64,000 nt of DNA, from NCBI GenBank assembly GCA_031549925.1, contig JAVBPA010000033.1, forward strand, positions 26,276 to 90,275. Direction: 5' to 3'. Under the pieces are notes generated by a model. It did no database searches. It saw only the letters and a program-made list of their open reading frames with translations, and was not told the DNA's origin. This DNA comes from JAVBPA01 sp031549925 (GTDB lineage: Bacteria; Bacillota; Clostridia; Oscillospirales; CAG-272). This document shows positions 26,467 to 36,117 of this stretch, piece after piece (position 1 is the stretch's first letter; each line of letters starts with the position of its first letter). The translations under genes were made by a program, and so were the position numbers.

Positions 26467-27534
26467 ATGTACAAAAATGAATACAGCGATATTCAATATT
26501 TAAAAAAAATCCCCAAAAAACCTGATTTTAATGCTTTGCTTGAAGTTATAGCAAAAAAACCTTCATCTAAACCTCGATTGTTTGAATTTTTTTTAAATGA
26601 TGAATTATATAATGCTTTTTCTGATCCGCAAGATTATCAAGACATTGGAGATTGGTACCTGCGTCATTATTTAAGAAGTTTATCCGCTTATAAAAACGCC
26701 GGATATGATTATGTAGTGGTCGGAGGCGCGGGATTCGGTTATCCGAGAAAAGCTTCTCCTCACAGTGATCGTTCGTACTCTTTGAATGAAGTTGTTACTA
26801 TCGCAAACCGAGAAGATTTTGAAAATTATAATTTTATGAATCCCGAAAATGAAAGTTATTATAAAATATACGATGATATAAAACCCTATCTCCCGGATGG
26901 TATGAAAGTTATAGGTCAGCAGCCCGGCGGATTGCTCGAAAATGTAATGGCTCTTTGCGGGTATGACGACTTGTGTTATAATTTATATGACGATACCAAA
27001 CTGGTATTTGATATTTTTGATACAATAGGAAAAAGTCTGATAACTTATACGAAACATATTGCGGAAAAAGAAAGCGTCGGTGCTATGATACTCAATGATG
27101 ACTGGGGGTTTAACACGCAAACGATGCTTGGACACGCCGATATGCGTAAATATGTTTTGCCTTATTTTAAAGAAATGATAAAAGTTTGCCATGATAACAA
27201 CAAACCCGCAATTTTACATTCCTGCGGTAATTTGGCGGAACTATATGAAGATTTAATCGATATCGGACTTGATGCAAAACATTCATTTGAAGATGTTATT
27301 TGCCCGATTGAAACAATGTATGACAAATACCGTTCCCGCCTTGCTTTGATGGGTGGAATAGACGTTAATTACATATGTGTAAATTCTTGTGAGGATGTTT
27401 ACAAACGCACATTAGCTATGATAGATAAAACTGTTTCCGGAGGAGGATGGGCGGTTGGTACAGGAAATTCTGTTCCATATTATGTTCCAAGCGGAGCTTA
27501 TTGTTCAATGATAGCGGCAGCGCTTACTTATTAA
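26467..27534 (+). CDS. Uroporphyrinogen decarboxylase-like / corrinoid methyltransferase-type protein
   Basis: 355 residues with the UroD/MtaA TIM-barrel pattern. H251-S-C253 in LHSCGNL matches the zinc HxC motif of the methyltransferase (MtaA/CmuA) branch, not the Arg-rich active site of haem-pathway HemE. The late GGIDV and SGGGWAVGTGNSVPY segments fit the barrel end. Members move methyl groups between methylated corrinoid and thiols, but many are uncharacterised; no corrinoid protein is adjacent. The ribosome site TTGGAGG lies 6 bases before the ATG. Co-transcription with the preceding permease is likely. Confidence 0.82.
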   Translation: MYKNEYSDIQYLKKIPKKPDFNALLEVIAKKPSSKPRLFEFFLNDELYNAFSDPQDYQDIGDWYLRHYLRSLSAYKNAGYDYVVVGGAGFGYPRKASPHSDRSYSLNEVVTIANREDFENYNFMNPENESYYKIYDDIKPYLPDGMKVIGQQPGGLLENVMALCGYDDLCYNLYDDTKLVFDIFDTIGKSLITYTKHIAEKESVGAMILNDDWGFNTQTMLGHADMRKYVLPYFKEMIKVCHDNNKPAILHSCGNLAELYEDLIDIGLDAKHSFEDVICPIETMYDKYRSRLALMGGIDVNYICVNSCEDVYKRTLAMIDKTVSGGGWAVGTGNSVPYYVPSGAYCSMIAAALTY

Positions 27535-27674
27535 TTTTTTGATAAAAAGTCTGTAAGACTTTCAATATTTTTCATTTCAAAATTATAGTGAATATGACAC
27601 AAATAACGTTTTTTGCGGAGCTTTTTACGAAAAAAAGCGACCGTACCTCCGTACCCTGTATTTTATCAACAATA

Positions 27675-27708
27675 AAAGTCTGCCTTTGTTCTCAGGCAGA
27701 CCTTTTTA
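27675..27708. terminator. Bidirectional terminator between convergent genes
   Basis: GTCTGCCT (27678-27685) pairs with AGGCAGAC (27694-27701), 8-base loop, T run to the right and A run to the left. It can end both the UroD-like unit (plus) and the cell-surface operon (minus). The remainder of 27535-27727 shows nothing else. Confidence 0.85.
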
Positions 27709-27727
27709 TTTATAATTTAAAATTACA

Positions 27728-29674
27728 TTAACCTTCAAAGAAACAATCAACGTATCTTTCAACGCTTTCATGTATGAAATAATCAGGTTTTGCATCCTCA
27801 ACATATGACATTGCGTTGGAAAGTCCGGCACTCTGTCCTGCCATTGTTAATTTGCTGAAATGTTCCGGAAGGAAAGGATACATGAAATATGTAAAAGAAT
27901 CTCTCATAAATACCGCTGTCGGTAATTCAGAATTGTTTACGGTAGTTATCATTTCGTTAAAATAGTCATTGAAAACCGGAGAGAAAGCAGGAGTATAATT
28001 GCGCGTACATTCGTATGTGGTTTCAGAACCGTTGCTGTTGCCGATACCAAGGAATGATACCAAATCTCCTCCGTCACGTTTGATTTCTTTTACATTGAAT
28101 TTGTCAAGTCCGTAAGGAGCAGCGTCGGGGAAGTCTACGGCTATCGCTTCCATTAATTTCACATAACCGAAATACGCACCGTATGTATTCCAGTGAGTGT
28201 CGGTTTGGAAATAAAGCTTACCGGTTGATTTTTGAGAAATTAAATAATCTTCCAGATCAATTAATATAATATCCGGATTGTCCATTTTTTTGACTAAGCG
28301 TACTATTTGTCTCATTTTGGAATCATCGGATTTTTTTGAGTTAACCCATTGATCCGTAGCGGTTTCCGGATAAATTGTTAAGTTGTTGGGCGCTATTAAA
28401 TATATTAATTTCGTATCCTTGCCGCTTAATTTGCGAACTTTTTCAAGACGTTTTTCCATTACCTTTTGAAGGGCTTTCAATTGATCGTCATTATATAAAT
28501 TAGTACCTAAAAAGTCTGCAATCGTCTGCGGATAGTGAAGCTGTGATAATTTGCCTACATAAACATCAACGGAGCGTTTTTCATATTTTATTTTTACTTC
28601 AACAGAATCGCTTTCCTGCTTGCCTTCAGCTTTCGCTTTTACAGTCAAAGTCATTTCTTTTTCGGAGGAAGTTACTTTAACAGATGTAAAAAATCTATTG
28701 TTTTGAGGTAATACTTCAAACTCTCCGCTTCTCGGACTGTTTACAATAATAGTAGCTCCGCTTTCGCAAGTTCCCGATATACAGACATTCCCATTTGATA
28801 TCGTGCATTTAGCTGAAATTATAGGCTTGTTTGTTTTAGGAAGCTCAATTGCGGTTGTTTCGGGGGCTTTTGTTGTTTCCGCTGCTTTCGTTGCGGATTC
28901 TTTTACTGTTACGGTAGATGTATCAAAAACCCCGTTCGAACTTTTTGCCGTAATTGTAGCTGTTCCGGCGCTGATAGCTGTAACTTTAAAGCCGTTTATT
29001 TTTGCAACACCGGTGTTAGACGAAGTCAGTATAACCGACAAATCATCCGCGTTTGCCGGACCGACTGAAGGATTATATGTAAAGCTTTCTCCGATTGAAA
29101 GCGTTATTTCCTTTTTATCAAGCGTAACAACAGTTACGGGAATGGCTTTTTTTGCAACTGTAACATTGCAAACCGCCGTTTTTCCGTTTGATGTAGAAGC
29201 GGTTATGACAGCGCTTCCTTCTCCTGCCGCAGTAATTTTTCCGTTTTCATCCACTGCCGCTGCTGATTTATTAGATGATGAAAATGTTACCGCTGTTTTT
29301 TCGGCGTTATCGGGAGATAACTTGTATGTAAGAGAAAATGTATCTCCGATATTCATGTTAAGAGATGTTTTGTCAAGTGATATAGCTGTTACGGCGGCAG
29401 CCGCTGTTGTTTCCGTGGTTTTGGTTGTTTCCGGAGCATTTGTTGTAGTTTCAGGATTTACGGTTGTTTCGGATTCTTCTGTTATTTTTTCAGTATCAGT
29501 TTCAGGAGCTGATGAATCGGCAGCTGATGAATCATCAACCGTAGTATCCGAGGGTATTGCATCGGTTAAGTCAAGCCCTGTTGTTGGGTCGTCCATTTTT
29601 TGACATGCAGCAAATATACACGCTGTAAACATTAAAAATACAAGTGTTAACGCTATCGCCGTATTTTTTTTCAT
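27728..29674 (-). CDS. Lipoprotein with two Big2 Ig-like domains and an AlgX/AlgJ-like SGNH domain
   Basis: 648 residues. Lipobox cysteine at 24 (FAAC), then a Thr/Glu-rich stalk (30-90), two Big2 repeats (about 93-175 and 178-258, each opening with ISLDKTSL or VTLDKKEI), a further beta domain (285-375) and a C-terminal hydrolase-like domain (about 380-648). The last has D492-T-H494-W495 in QTDTHWNTYGAYFGY and S593 in FMRDSFTYF, the Asp/His and Ser pattern of AlgX/AlgJ/DHHW polysaccharide O-acetyltransferase-like proteins. It probably modifies a surface glycan. It is the last gene of a minus-strand run containing a TagO-like enzyme, which supports an envelope-polymer role. Confidence 0.85.
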   Translation of the reverse strand: MKKNTAIALTLVFLMFTACIFAACQKMDDPTTGLDLTDAIPSDTTVDDSSAADSSAPETDTEKITEESETTVNPETTTNAPETTKTTETTAAAAVTAISLDKTSLNMNIGDTFSLTYKLSPDNAEKTAVTFSSSNKSAAAVDENGKITAAGEGSAVITASTSNGKTAVCNVTVAKKAIPVTVVTLDKKEITLSIGESFTYNPSVGPANADDLSVILTSSNTGVAKINGFKVTAISAGTATITAKSSNGVFDTSTVTVKESATKAAETTKAPETTAIELPKTNKPIISAKCTISNGNVCISGTCESGATIIVNSPRSGEFEVLPQNNRFFTSVKVTSSEKEMTLTVKAKAEGKQESDSVEVKIKYEKRSVDVYVGKLSQLHYPQTIADFLGTNLYNDDQLKALQKVMEKRLEKVRKLSGKDTKLIYLIAPNNLTIYPETATDQWVNSKKSDDSKMRQIVRLVKKMDNPDIILIDLEDYLISQKSTGKLYFQTDTHWNTYGAYFGYVKLMEAIAVDFPDAAPYGLDKFNVKEIKRDGGDLVSFLGIGNSNGSETTYECTRNYTPAFSPVFNDYFNEMITTVNNSELPTAVFMRDSFTYFMYPFLPEHFSKLTMAGQSAGLSNAMSYVEDAKPDYFIHESVERYVDCFFEG

Positions 29675-29695
29675 AGATATTATAACTCCGTTTTT

Positions 29696-30595
29696 TTATT
29701 TGGAAATTGTAAATAAGTTAATATTGCTGTATCCGGTTATGGCAGTTTCAAAAAAGTCAGTTGCTACAGAATAAACAGAGTGACCGTTTTCATATATTTC
29801 CACCCGCATAATAATGGAGGTTTCAAGAGATATAAAGTATTCTTCTCTTTGAGTAAGATCACTGTAACCGAATGAAACCGAATAAAAACTGTTATCGGAA
29901 GTTCTGAGCAGTGCGATATCAGGTTCGGTAATATCGGAGCTTTCAAGAAGCGTTTTAATTGATGAGAGAGAAGGAATACCCGCTTCGCTTTCTAGCGTAA
30001 AATTTTCGTTTACATTGTATATCCTCGTTCTTTTATTATTTTCTGTACCGTAGCTTGTTATACTGATTTCACTGCCGTCACATATAATTAATTTTGACAA
30101 TGAGCCTGTTTCGTCATATTGTTCTATCCGGTAGTTATTATCCTGCCGCCAGATTTTGTTTTTGTAAAAGAGAGTTTTTTCTTCCGATTTATAAGTCACG
30201 GTATTGTAAAGAGTATATTCATTTGCATGGGAACTGTTTTTAAAAAATTCTATGATATCTTCAGGGGTAATGAATCTGCTTAGATAAACCTTATCAGTTG
30301 ATTTATTGTTTTTTAATGCTTCGTATATTTCTCCGTCGTCACCTGGTATAATTTCTGTAATTTCATTGTCAAGATGTAACAGCTTTGTTATGAAACGAGG
30401 AATTTCAATCAATCCATTGTTATATAAAATAACTTCAAAAACCGCAAATATTAACACGGCAACCACGATAATCGATATTATTGATAATACCGTCATGCGT
30501 TTGTCGTGTTCTAATTTTTTATCTAAAATAACCAGGGGATTATTTTCATCTGAATTTTTGCTGCTTTTATTGTCTGATTGATTGTCATTGTTCAT
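29696..30595 (-). CDS. Membrane-anchored extracytoplasmic protein of unknown function
   Basis: 299 residues: a 35-residue Asn/Ser/Asp-rich cytoplasmic tail, one TM (about 38-58), then a mostly beta outer domain of about 230 residues whose repeated strands (NTVTYKSEEKTLFYKNKIWR, KLIICDGSEISIT) resemble LolA/sigma-regulator-type lipid-binding folds. That resemblance is an impression only. It lies 10 bases after the TagO-like gene and 21 bases before the Big2/AlgX-like gene in the same orientation. Confidence 0.7.
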   Translation of the reverse strand: MNNDNQSDNKSSKNSDENNPLVILDKKLEHDKRMTVLSIISIIVVAVLIFAVFEVILYNNGLIEIPRFITKLLHLDNEITEIIPGDDGEIYEALKNNKSTDKVYLSRFITPEDIIEFFKNSSHANEYTLYNTVTYKSEEKTLFYKNKIWRQDNNYRIEQYDETGSLSKLIICDGSEISITSYGTENNKRTRIYNVNENFTLESEAGIPSLSSIKTLLESSDITEPDIALLRTSDNSFYSVSFGYSDLTQREEYFISLETSIIMRVEIYENGHSVYSVATDFFETAITGYSNINLFTISK

Positions 30596-30604
30596 TTAGT
30601 ATTT

Positions 30605-31768
30605 TTATTTTTTATTTATATTTTCCGTTATATTTTCGTTCTGCAGTTCTTTTATTTCTTCTAAGACGCTTTCACTATTTGGTATTTGAAGCGTTTCGTT
30701 TTTAATATTTAAATTGGATTGAGTAAAATTTATCCCCGCAAGCTCACGTGTTTTCGGGTTTTTAATCATGAAATAATTTATAATAAAAACGGAAAATCCT
30801 GCTATTATAATTATTCCTGCGCGAATCATATCTTCGCTTGTAAACATGACCGCTGATGTACCGAGAATCCCGCAAACCGAATACAGTATACCTACAGATT
30901 GTTTCTGGTTAAAACCAAAATCTATAAGTTTATGATGAATATGCCCTCTGTCGGGAGCAAACGGATTCTTTCCGTGTAAAATACGTCTTAAAAACGAAAA
31001 AACAGTTTCAAAAAGCGGAAATCCGAATATTGATAAGGGAATCATAAACGAAAGTATTGTATGTGTTTTAAAAAGCCCTTGAAGTGATAGTATCGAAAGC
31101 GTATAACCTAAAAACAAAGCACCGGTGTCACCTATGAATATTTTTGCCGGATTTGTATTGAACGGCAAAAATCCAAGGCATGAGGCTGCTAAAATTCCTG
31201 TAAGCAAAGTTATTTCAGGATTTTCACCCAGCATTATAGTGCATAGAAGAAGCGAAAATGAACATATAGCCGAAATACCGCATGATAAACCATCAAGACC
31301 GTCAATTAAATTTATAGCGTTTGTAAGTCCGACGATCCAAATGATTGTAACCGGTATTTCAAAAATCCCAAGGGTTATATAATTGCCGAATAAATTTATA
31401 AATGAAATTGTCAAACCCTGAGAAACAGCTACAAAAGCTACTCCTATCTGAACCACAAATTTTATCAGTGCGCGGAGTCTGAAAATATCATCGAGTATAC
31501 CGAGTACTACGATAATAAGACCGCCGAACCATAAAGCAAGCAGGGAAGGGGTTACATCGCAAAAAACCATTGTGGATACTGAAAAACCTATAAAAACAGC
31601 AATTCCGCCCAGTCTCGGGATAGGTTTGTTATGCATTCTTCTTTCATCTTTAGGAACGTCAATCGCCCCTAATTTATACGCAAGGACACGCGCAGCCGGA
31701 GTCATTGTAAACGATATTAATCCGGCGCAAAGCATGGCTACCAATAGGTATATATAATTAATTTCCAT
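30605..31768 (-). CDS. tagO: Undecaprenyl-phosphate N-acetylglucosaminyl-1-phosphate transferase family (TagO/WecA-like)
   Basis: About 387 residues from the ATG at 31768, which has AGGG five bases upstream; a GTG at 31774 is an alternative. About 11 TM segments. Family motifs are clear: DERRMHNKPIPRLGG near 40-55, NAINLIDGLDGLSCG near 155, FIGDTGALFLGY near 210 and GHIHHKLIDFG near 280. The last His motif separates WecA/TagO from MraY. It loads a sugar phosphate onto undecaprenyl phosphate, the first step of teichoic acid or another surface polymer. It lies 14 bases downstream of trpS. Confidence 0.92.
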   Translation of the reverse strand: MEINYIYLLVAMLCAGLISFTMTPAARVLAYKLGAIDVPKDERRMHNKPIPRLGGIAVFIGFSVSTMVFCDVTPSLLALWFGGLIIVVLGILDDIFRLRALIKFVVQIGVAFVAVSQGLTISFINLFGNYITLGIFEIPVTIIWIVGLTNAINLIDGLDGLSCGISAICSFSLLLCTIMLGENPEITLLTGILAASCLGFLPFNTNPAKIFIGDTGALFLGYTLSILSLQGLFKTHTILSFMIPLSIFGFPLFETVFSFLRRILHGKNPFAPDRGHIHHKLIDFGFNQKQSVGILYSVCGILGTSAVMFTSEDMIRAGIIIIAGFSVFIINYFMIKNPKTRELAGINFTQSNLNIKNETLQIPNSESVLEEIKELQNENITENINKK

Positions 31769-31782
31769 AAGCACCCTATTTT

Positions 31783-32805
31783 TTACTTTATTTGTATAAA
31801 TCCTACTTTTTTATAAACCTTCGCGAGAGTTTTATTAGCCTGTGTTTTAGCGTTTTCAGAACCTTTTTTCATAATCGTTTCAAGATATGCTTTGTCGCTT
31901 ATTATACGGCTGTAATTCGCTTGTATTTCAGCAAGAGAATCCGCTACGGTTTCTCCGACAGCCGTTTTAAAATCGCCGTAACCTAAACCATTAAATTCCG
32001 ATTGTATTTCATCATCCGTTTTGCCCGTGATGCATGAATATATGTTCATTAAATTGCAAATACCGGGTTTATCTTCGCTGCGGTAAATGCCTGAACCCGA
32101 ATCTGTTACCGCACGGCGGAATTTTCTTATTATATCATCTCTGCTGTCGAGGATTGCTATATAAGAATTTATGTTTTCATCTGATTTTGACATTTTTGAG
32201 GTTGGGTCGGCAAGTGACATAATTTTCATTCCGGTCGGAGGAATGTATCCCTCAGGAATAACAAATGTATCGCTGTATACTGTATTGAATCTTTCCGCTA
32301 TATCCCGGGCTATTTCAATATGCTGACGCTGATCCTGACCTACCGGAACGACGTGTGCCTGATATAATAAAATATCGGCAGCCATGAGAGATGGATAAGT
32401 GAAAAGTCCGGCATTAATATTATCGGCATTTTTTTGGCTCTTATCCTTAAATTGCGTCATTCTCGAAAGTTCACCGAACATAGTATAGCAATTTAATACC
32501 CAAGCGAGTTCCGCGTGCGCGCTTACATGGCTTTGTACAAACAAAATACACTTTTCCGGATCAATTCCGCAGGCAATATATAAAGCAAGAGCTTCATATG
32601 TATGACGGCGAAGCTCCGCCGGAACTTGCCTTACCGTTATTGCGTGCATATCCACTACGCAATAAATGCAGTTGTATACATCCTGTAGACAAACCCAGTT
32701 TTTTATTGCCCCGAGATAATTACCCAGTGTCAGTATTCCGCTGGGCTGGATACCTGAAAAAACAGTTTTCTTTTGATTTGATGTTTCAATATTATTGACT
32801 TCCAT
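31783..32805 (-). CDS. trpS: Tryptophanyl-tRNA synthetase
   Basis: 340 residues, typical. The class I HIGH-like element reads PSGILTLGNYLGA (21-33) and KMSKS is present as TSKMSKSDEN near 205-213. Charges tRNA-Trp. No T-box leader is visible upstream; the gene instead follows a DegT-type aminotransferase gene by 37 bases. Confidence 0.97.
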   Translation of the reverse strand: MEVNNIETSNQKKTVFSGIQPSGILTLGNYLGAIKNWVCLQDVYNCIYCVVDMHAITVRQVPAELRRHTYEALALYIACGIDPEKCILFVQSHVSAHAELAWVLNCYTMFGELSRMTQFKDKSQKNADNINAGLFTYPSLMAADILLYQAHVVPVGQDQRQHIEIARDIAERFNTVYSDTFVIPEGYIPPTGMKIMSLADPTSKMSKSDENINSYIAILDSRDDIIRKFRRAVTDSGSGIYRSEDKPGICNLMNIYSCITGKTDDEIQSEFNGLGYGDFKTAVGETVADSLAEIQANYSRIISDKAYLETIMKKGSENAKTQANKTLAKVYKKVGFIQIK

Positions 32806-32842
32806 TTATTTAAATAGTTCCCTTACATCTAAATTTTAATAT

Positions 32843-34168
32843 TTATTTTTCTTTATCGTTATAAAAATACCATCTTCCGTCAGAGCTGCGGATCCGTTTT
32901 CCTCCTCCGAGAAGTTCGCGGTAATTTATCGCAACATGACGGAAAGCTGATGCATACATTTCAATGTATTCCGGTATAAATTTTTTAAACCAGGGTATCG
33001 AAAATATATCAAGATTCTCCGTTTTAGGTAAAACATCGAGAACCCTTACATCTCTATCCGCAAATGCCACTCTTTCAGGTGAACCTAAATTTAAAAGATC
33101 AAAATTTTTGAAGATGTTATGAGTATGGAGAGGGAAGTTTCCTCCGGGCCAGGTTTGGAATCCTTCCGCTCTGACAGCTTCGCAGAACCGCGCGAGCGGC
33201 AGTCCTTCAAGTTCGTCCGAAATGTATCGTCCGTGCGCGCAATACCATCCTGCCATCGTAGATCCTTCGGCTTCGTTTGTTCGGTGAGAACGCAAACCCG
33301 GAACACCTTCAAGCAAGTCCCAAAAATAATTCATCGCATGTCTAATCTCCGCGCAGCGTTCGTCATAATATTTTAATTGGACGCGTCCCATAGCCGAACA
33401 CGTTTGGTTTACTCTGCCCTTCATTCCTCCGAGAGGAAGATTGAAATAAGGTCTTAAATATTCCGTTGTAATATATTTTTCGTTGTTGCGTTCGTAATGT
33501 GAATACGCAAGCGAACGGTCGTAAATTTCTTTGTCGTTCGTTACGAGAATCCCCATTTCTCCCGTGGCAAATGATTTCCCGCTCATTAGAGACATTGCTC
33601 CCGCATTTCCTATTGTACCGAGTTTGCGCCCTTTATAATATCCTCCCTGCGCGTGGGAGACATCCTCTATTACTTTTAAATTATACTTTTTCGCAATTTC
33701 CATAATGGAATCCATATCGCAGGGATGTGCGAGGTAATGAACAGCCATAATAGCTTTTGTCCGAGGTCCGATACAACGTTCTATGTCACGCGGATCAATA
33801 CAAAAGCTTTCATGTTCCACATCCGCGAAAACTACGGTAGCGCATAAATTAAAAGCTTGTATACAACTTGCCCAATAGGTTTTTGAAGGACATATAATTT
33901 CATCGCCTTTTCCGAGACCGCAGCCAAACATAGCCGCTTGCAGCGAAAGCGTGCCGTTGCAATAACCTATGGCATAATCAGTTCCTATCCAATCCGCAAA
34001 TTCCCTCTCGAATTTTTCTGTTACATCAATTCCAGACATAGCTCCCCGGCGAAGTACTTCAAGGACGGCTTCTTCATCTTCCGCAGTTATAATAGGCCAT
34101 CGGAAAAGCTCTTCCGGAACCGGTTTGTTTATTATCGGTTTAGAACCGTTTATCGCAAGCTGAGGCAT
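32843..34168 (-). CDS. DegT/DnrJ/EryC1/StrS family PLP aminotransferase
   Basis: 441 residues. Fold type I PLP enzyme with the Schiff-base lysine at K198 (LMSGKSFATGEMG), the cofactor Asp at 169 (IEDVSHAQGG) and a substrate loop after 220. Such enzymes aminate keto-sugars (for example UDP-4-keto sugars) for surface glycans, or act in antibiotic-sugar or cofactor routes. Here it heads a run with trpS and a TagO-like enzyme, compatible with envelope sugar synthesis. The long C terminus (about 60 residues beyond the core) is extra. Ribosome site GGGGAGG. Confidence 0.88.
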   Translation of the reverse strand: MPQLAINGSKPIINKPVPEELFRWPIITAEDEEAVLEVLRRGAMSGIDVTEKFEREFADWIGTDYAIGYCNGTLSLQAAMFGCGLGKGDEIICPSKTYWASCIQAFNLCATVVFADVEHESFCIDPRDIERCIGPRTKAIMAVHYLAHPCDMDSIMEIAKKYNLKVIEDVSHAQGGYYKGRKLGTIGNAGAMSLMSGKSFATGEMGILVTNDKEIYDRSLAYSHYERNNEKYITTEYLRPYFNLPLGGMKGRVNQTCSAMGRVQLKYYDERCAEIRHAMNYFWDLLEGVPGLRSHRTNEAEGSTMAGWYCAHGRYISDELEGLPLARFCEAVRAEGFQTWPGGNFPLHTHNIFKNFDLLNLGSPERVAFADRDVRVLDVLPKTENLDIFSIPWFKKFIPEYIEMYASAFRHVAINYRELLGGGKRIRSSDGRWYFYNDKEK

Positions 34169-34318
34169 AAAAATATCCTCCCCACAATAGTTAAATTTTT
34201 AAATAAACTTAAAAAATCTAATTTAAAAATTATTATCTAAACAAATGCATAAATTAACTGTAAAATCTATACATTTTTCAATTGATATACAGCTTTAAAT
34301 AGAAAAGCTTTATTTTAA

Positions 34319-35803
34319 TTAATCATTGTGTATTTCTTGTATTTGTTCGATAAACTTTTGAATATCGGAATCGATTGATTTCAATTTAGAAGCATAAAGT
34401 GAAGAAGCACCCTTTTTGCTTTCGTTTATAATTTCATAGTCTCCGGTGAATTGTCCGAAATTATAAACTATTCCTATATCGAATATACGATTTTCAAAAA
34501 TTATATCAAGCATTGTTTCAGATTCGTTGTCGCGGATAGATTTGCCTTTAAGAGCCTTATCTATATAAACAGGCTGAACCATTTTCTGTGAAAGATACGC
34601 CCATTCTTCTATTATTATCGATGTTCTTTCAAGATCAGAAGCGGTTATCGGAATAGCCATGAGACCTGCGGTATGAATACTGACTAACGAATAATATCTG
34701 TTTTGTTCTTCCGAATATTTCGGTATAGGCAAAATTCCGAATTCGGTATCGGATGCTCTCATAGTGGTTATATCGTCGAGTCGGGTCCAGAAGAATAAGC
34801 CGTGTCCGTTTTCAAAAAGTTTTCTGTATTCGTTATCATCTGTCGCTTTTGCCGCTCCCGTCCCGCTGTGATGGTTGTAGAATGTATCTTTATTGTTCAT
34901 CATAGCAACGATTTTATCTGTAACGTTATAACTGTACTCGTTGTCGAAATTATAAACAGGCATATCGTCCGTGTCTTTTACAGCAAATCTTGCACCGGCA
35001 CCGTTATAAAAAGATGTCGGAACATCACGTCCGCCGATAAATCCCCAAACATCGTTAAGAGTCATTTTCCCGTCGCCGTCGATATCGGAAGCCGCCGTGG
35101 TGTAGAGTGAATTCATTTTATCAAAAGTCCATTTGTTGTCTTTAACTATGTAATACATATCCGGCAATGTATTGTTTTCTGCCAATTCCTTGTTGAAAGT
35201 TATAACCGCCGTTGCGTCTTTATCGATTAGATTAATAGCGGAAGCGCATAAGTAGAGTTTTCCTCCTATAGATAAATCTTCAACAGCTCTTTGATCCCAC
35301 CAGGGCATCGATAAATCAGCGTGGGGAAGTTCATTGAAATCGATATAATACCCTGCGGTTATCAAAGAAGGAGATTCAACGGTACGCGCATATACAAGAT
35401 CATAAGCATCATCATCGGATGTTATAAACTTTTTAACTATACTGGGAACATCGCTGAATGTCTTATTTTCAAGGGATATTGTAACGTTATATTTTTCAGC
35501 TAATGCTAAATTTCTTTCGTAAACGGAATCTTTTAAAACATCGCCTGTAGCGGATTCGGCATAAATATCTTTATCCAGTCTTGATTCCCAACCTACCACA
35601 AACCAATGAAGTACACGGAAATCATAACCTTCATAATTAACATCATGGTTTGGAGGTTTTAATTCTGTTTCGGTATCTGCCGAAATAAATCCCGCGGTGT
35701 TTGTGGCTTCTCCCACTTCATGAGGAGTTTTAGCGCATGAAACCGCAGATACCAGTAAAATTAATAATACCAAAAAAGCAGATATAATTTTTTTGCCTCT
35801 CAT
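34319..35803 (-). CDS. Orphan extracellular solute-binding lipoprotein, copy 2
   Basis: 494 residues from the ATG at 35803, preferred because GGGGGAA precedes it; the ATG at 35818 would place that site inside the gene. Lipobox cysteine at 23 (AVSC). Calcium-type loop DIDGDGKMTLND at 240-251, MPWWD motif near 145 and the same body plan as the proteins at 21965 and 42715. No permease or ATPase alongside. Probably a carbohydrate-binding protein sharing a distant transporter. Confidence 0.87.
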   Translation of the reverse strand: MRGKKIISAFLVLLILLVSAVSCAKTPHEVGEATNTAGFISADTETELKPPNHDVNYEGYDFRVLHWFVVGWESRLDKDIYAESATGDVLKDSVYERNLALAEKYNVTISLENKTFSDVPSIVKKFITSDDDAYDLVYARTVESPSLITAGYYIDFNELPHADLSMPWWDQRAVEDLSIGGKLYLCASAINLIDKDATAVITFNKELAENNTLPDMYYIVKDNKWTFDKMNSLYTTAASDIDGDGKMTLNDVWGFIGGRDVPTSFYNGAGARFAVKDTDDMPVYNFDNEYSYNVTDKIVAMMNNKDTFYNHHSGTGAAKATDDNEYRKLFENGHGLFFWTRLDDITTMRASDTEFGILPIPKYSEEQNRYYSLVSIHTAGLMAIPITASDLERTSIIIEEWAYLSQKMVQPVYIDKALKGKSIRDNESETMLDIIFENRIFDIGIVYNFGQFTGDYEIINESKKGASSLYASKLKSIDSDIQKFIEQIQEIHND

Positions 35804-35906
35804 AAAAATTCCCCCCATAAAACACTTTCATATAATTTTAATAAAAAATTATTTTTTACGCACATTTTATAAATATATGCATATAAATAAGCATATATAA
35901 AACTAT

Positions 35907-35934
35907 ATTATAACATTATTGCTTTTTATGTCAA
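35907..35934 (-). promoter_or_regulatory. Promoter of binding protein copy 2
   Basis: On the minus strand TTGACA (35934-35929), a 16-base spacer and TATAAT (35912-35907), about 105 bases before the start. The rest of the spacer to 36117 is AT-rich and shows nothing else. Confidence 0.8.
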
Positions 35935-36117
35935 CATTATTTGCGTGAAAATTTTTCTGATGAATAATAAAGATTGGGTTTTATGATAATCTGTTTGATA
36001 AAATCATTATAAAATATACTTTTATTAAATTTATTGATTTCCTGAAGATTGTATTATAATAAATTTCAATATTAAACGCTTAAAAAATTAAAGTACCATT
36101 AATATAATTAATATTTT

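Noticed and set aside
28803..29603. A 266-codon plus-strand frame rich in Val, Ser and Thr
   Set aside because: It is antisense to the Big2 repeats and stalk of the lipoprotein gene; its composition mirrors that low-complexity coding sequence and it has no ribosome site.
32806..32842. Possible T-box or attenuator before trpS
   Set aside because: The spacer is only 37 bases and holds no specifier loop or terminator.
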